From positions 1 through 6,471 of the forward strand of contig JAKANG010000096.1 in the NCBI GenBank assembly GCA_021812505.1: DNA of 6,471 bases. The letters run 5' to 3'. The notes beneath the pieces are model-generated. The model was not told where the DNA came from. It did not search any database and was given only the letters and a program-made list of their open reading frames with translations. Positions 5,002-6,471 of this stretch are shown piece after piece (the stretch's first letter is position 1; each line of letters starts with the position of its first letter). The translations under genes and the position numbers were made by a program. This DNA comes from Pseudomonadota bacterium (GTDB taxonomy: Bacteria; Pseudomonadota; Alphaproteobacteria; Rhizobiales; Beijerinckiaceae).

Positions 5002-5982
5002 ATGCCTGACCCATGTAACGGCGCGACCCCCGAACTCTCGGTGATCGTCCCGGTATTCAACGAGAGCGCGAATCTGCGCCCGCTGGTCAGGCGGCTCGTT
5101 CCGGCCCTCGATTGCGTCGAGAGTTTCGAGGTCATCTTCATCGATGACGGCTCCAGCGACGACACGCGGGAGGTTCTGCGCGCGCTCAACGCCGAAGATC
5201 CGCGCCTCAGGGCGATTTCCTTCTCGCGCAATTTCGGCAAGGAAATCGCCATCGCCGCCGGGGTGGACGCCGCGCTCGGCCGGGGCGCGGTCATCATGGA
5301 CGCCGACCTCCAGCATCCGCCCGAGGCGATCGGTCTTTTCGTCGCCAAATGGCGCGAGGGCTACCAGAATGTCTACGCAGTCCGGCAAAGCCGCGAAACG
5401 GATTCGCCGGCGCGGCGCTGGTTCACAAAAAAATTCTACCATATTTTCAGCGCTTTCGGTGAAATCGACCTCCCCGAGGGCGCTGGCGATTTCCGCCTGC
5501 TCGACCGCGTCGCGCTCGACGCGCTCAAGGGCCTGCGTGAGCGCGCGCGTTTCTCCAAGGGCCTTTACGCCTGGATCGGCTTCAAATCGGTCGGCGTGCC
5601 CTTCGAAGTTGCGGAGCGCCATTCCGGCGAATCCAAATTCTCCTATGGCAAGCTGACCCGCTTTGCCTTCGACGGCATCGTGTCCTTCACCACGGTGCCC
5701 TTGAAGGTCTGGACCTATATCGGCACGGCCATCGCCGCTTTCGCTCTGGTCAACGCGGTCTATTACGTGCTTGAAGTGTTCATCTGGGGCGTCACCGTTC
5801 CTGGCTTCGCCTCGCTGATCGTGTCGATCATGTTCTTTGCTGGCGTCCAGCTGATTTCGCTCGGCGTTCTGGGCGAATATATAGGCCGCGTCTTCGCTGA
5901 GGTGAAAGGCCGCCCGCTCTATGTCGTCGCCGAGCGAATCGGCGCCGCGGCGGGCGCCCAGGCCGAGGCGGATGACGAATAA
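5002..5982 (+). CDS. Polyprenyl-phosphate family 2 glycosyltransferase (GtrB/ArnC/DPM1 type)
   Basis: This 326-residue membrane-anchored enzyme is predicted to transfer a sugar from a nucleotide donor to undecaprenyl phosphate at the cytoplasmic face of the inner membrane. The GT-A domain shows SVIVPVFNES (13-22), FIDDGSSDDT (46-55), FSRNFGKEIAIAAG (74-87), the DxD-containing MDADLQHPPE (99-108), GAGDFRLLDR (160-169) and the ERHSGESKFSYGKL segment (205-218) characteristic of the GtrB/DPM1 branch. Two membrane segments follow (about 234-258 and 268-296), then VFAEVKGRPLYVV (297-309), as in GtrB and ArnC. The length is typical (310-330). I chose the ATG at 5002 because the Rossmann strand starts 10 residues later; the frame extends to a TTG at 4951, but that segment adds nothing conserved. 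It is divergent from the deacetylase gene and 39 bases before murJ on the same strand. Which sugar it transfers cannot be told from sequence; N-acetylhexosamine is suggested by the neighbouring deacetylase. Confidence 0.9.
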   Translation: MPDPCNGATPELSVIVPVFNESANLRPLVRRLVPALDCVESFEVIFIDDGSSDDTREVLRALNAEDPRLRAISFSRNFGKEIAIAAGVDAALGRGAVIMDADLQHPPEAIGLFVAKWREGYQNVYAVRQSRETDSPARRWFTKKFYHIFSAFGEIDLPEGAGDFRLLDRVALDALKGLRERARFSKGLYAWIGFKSVGVPFEVAERHSGESKFSYGKLTRFAFDGIVSFTTVPLKVWTYIGTAIAAFALVNAVYYVLEVFIWGVTVPGFASLIVSIMFFAGVQLISLGVLGEYIGRVFAEVKGRPLYVVAERIGAAAGAQAEADDE

Positions 5983-6021
5983 ACCCGATCCGTCCGATCT
6001 TATTGCGAGCGCCGTCGCCCC

Positions 6022-6471
6022 ATGTACAGAAGTTTTCTCTCGGTCAGCGGGCTGACGCTGCTTTCCCGCCTGACCGGCTTCCTGCGCGACGTCATGCTCA
6101 GCGGCCTGGTCGGCGCCGGCATGATGGGCGACGCCCTGGCGGTCGCCATGCGTCTGCCGAATCACTTTCGGGCGATCTTTGGCGAGGGCGCCTTCAACGC
6201 CGCCTATGTGCCGACCTATCTGCGGGTCTATGAAAAATCCGATATCTGGGCGGCGCGCCATTTCGCCAACCAGATCTTCACGCTCCTGCTCATCGCGCAG
6301 ATCGTGATTCTCGCTCTTGGCTGGATGTTCATGCCGGGCTTCGTTCACCTCATGGCGCCAGGCTTTGCCGCCGATCCGGAAAAATTCGATCTCGCCGTTC
6401 GCCTCACGCGAATCACTTTCCCCTATCTGTTCTGCGTGACGTTGGTCACCATGCATTCGGCGACACTCAAC
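6022..6471 (+). CDS. murJ: Lipid II flippase MurJ (MviN), 5' part, runs off the window
   Basis: The first 150 codons are present and no stop occurs before the right edge; full MurJ has about 510-530 residues and 14 membrane helices. MurJ is the MOP-superfamily flippase that moves the peptidoglycan precursor lipid II across the inner membrane. The N-terminal signature is well preserved: SRLTGFLRDVML (15-26) with Arg16, Arg22 and Asp23; GDALAVAMRLPNHFRAIFGEGAFNAAYVP spans 36-64 with Asp37, Asn47, Arg50 and Glu55. These align, with an offset of two, with E. coli Arg18, Arg24, Asp39, Arg52 and Glu57, known to be important for function. Further membrane helices are visible at about 84-113 and 131-147. 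The ATG at 6022 puts the first helix at the expected distance; a weak GCGAG lies about 12 bases upstream. It is likely co-transcribed with the GT2 gene. Confidence 0.95.
   Translation, partial: MYRSFLSVSGLTLLSRLTGFLRDVMLSGLVGAGMMGDALAVAMRLPNHFRAIFGEGAFNAAYVPTYLRVYEKSDIWAARHFANQIFTLLLIAQIVILALGWMFMPGFVHLMAPGFAADPEKFDLAVRLTRITFPYLFCVTLVTMHSATLN

Noticed and set aside
4846..6456. A 536-codon open frame on the minus strand across the GT2 and murJ genes
   Set aside because: The opposite strand encodes well-conserved GT2 and MurJ motifs. The antisense product is rich in charged residues, His and Gln, lacks any family motif I recognise, and is the expected shadow of GC-rich third positions.

Overview
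This window is GC-rich, densely coded chromosomal DNA. It most likely comes from an alphaproteobacterium of the Hyphomicrobiales/Rhizobiales type (methylotroph- or Beijerinckiaceae-like). That guess rests on codon bias, on the MeaB sequence (which resembles the Methylorubrum protein as I remember it) and on the gene mix; there is no rRNA or marker gene to fix the taxon. I see no mobile element, tRNA, rRNA, CRISPR array or phage gene.

Layout. (1) Positions 1-1662, plus strand: the last codons of an unrecognised gene overlap by ATGA the start of meaB, the G-protein chaperone of methylmalonyl-CoA mutase. Two bases later follows a pyroglutamyl-peptidase-I-like (family C15) cysteine peptidase with an intact Glu/Cys/His triad. 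(2) Positions 1742-2931, plus strand: a TerC/YjbE-type membrane protein (candidate metal transporter), then a secreted PCu(A)C copper chaperone with a strong ribosome binding site. (3) Positions 2937-3983, plus strand: a divergent GT61-like (DUF563) protein. (4) Positions 3987-4835, minus strand: a YdjC/ChbG/HpnK/NaxD-family carbohydrate deacetylase, tail-to-tail with the GT61-like gene. (5) Positions 4836-5001: a 166-bp divergent promoter region holding three copies of a 12-bp motif. (6) Positions 5002-6471, plus strand: a GtrB/ArnC/DPM1-type membrane-anchored family 2 glycosyltransferase, then the first 150 codons of murJ (lipid II flippase), which runs off the right edge.

How they may work together. 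The right half reads as a cell-envelope locus. A polyprenyl-phosphate glycosyltransferase and a YdjC-family deacetylase are transcribed away from one shared control region, next to the lipid II flippase. The closest characterised logic I know is the FlmF2/NaxD pair of Francisella, where a sugar is loaded on undecaprenyl phosphate and then N-deacetylated before transfer to lipid A. The left half pairs the MeaB GTPase with a small peptidase, and a TerC-family protein with a copper chaperone. The most unusual points are altered signature residues in four proteins that otherwise look intact: MeaB G4 box, TerC second motif, and two motifs of the GT61-like protein, together with the repeated motif in the divergent gap.
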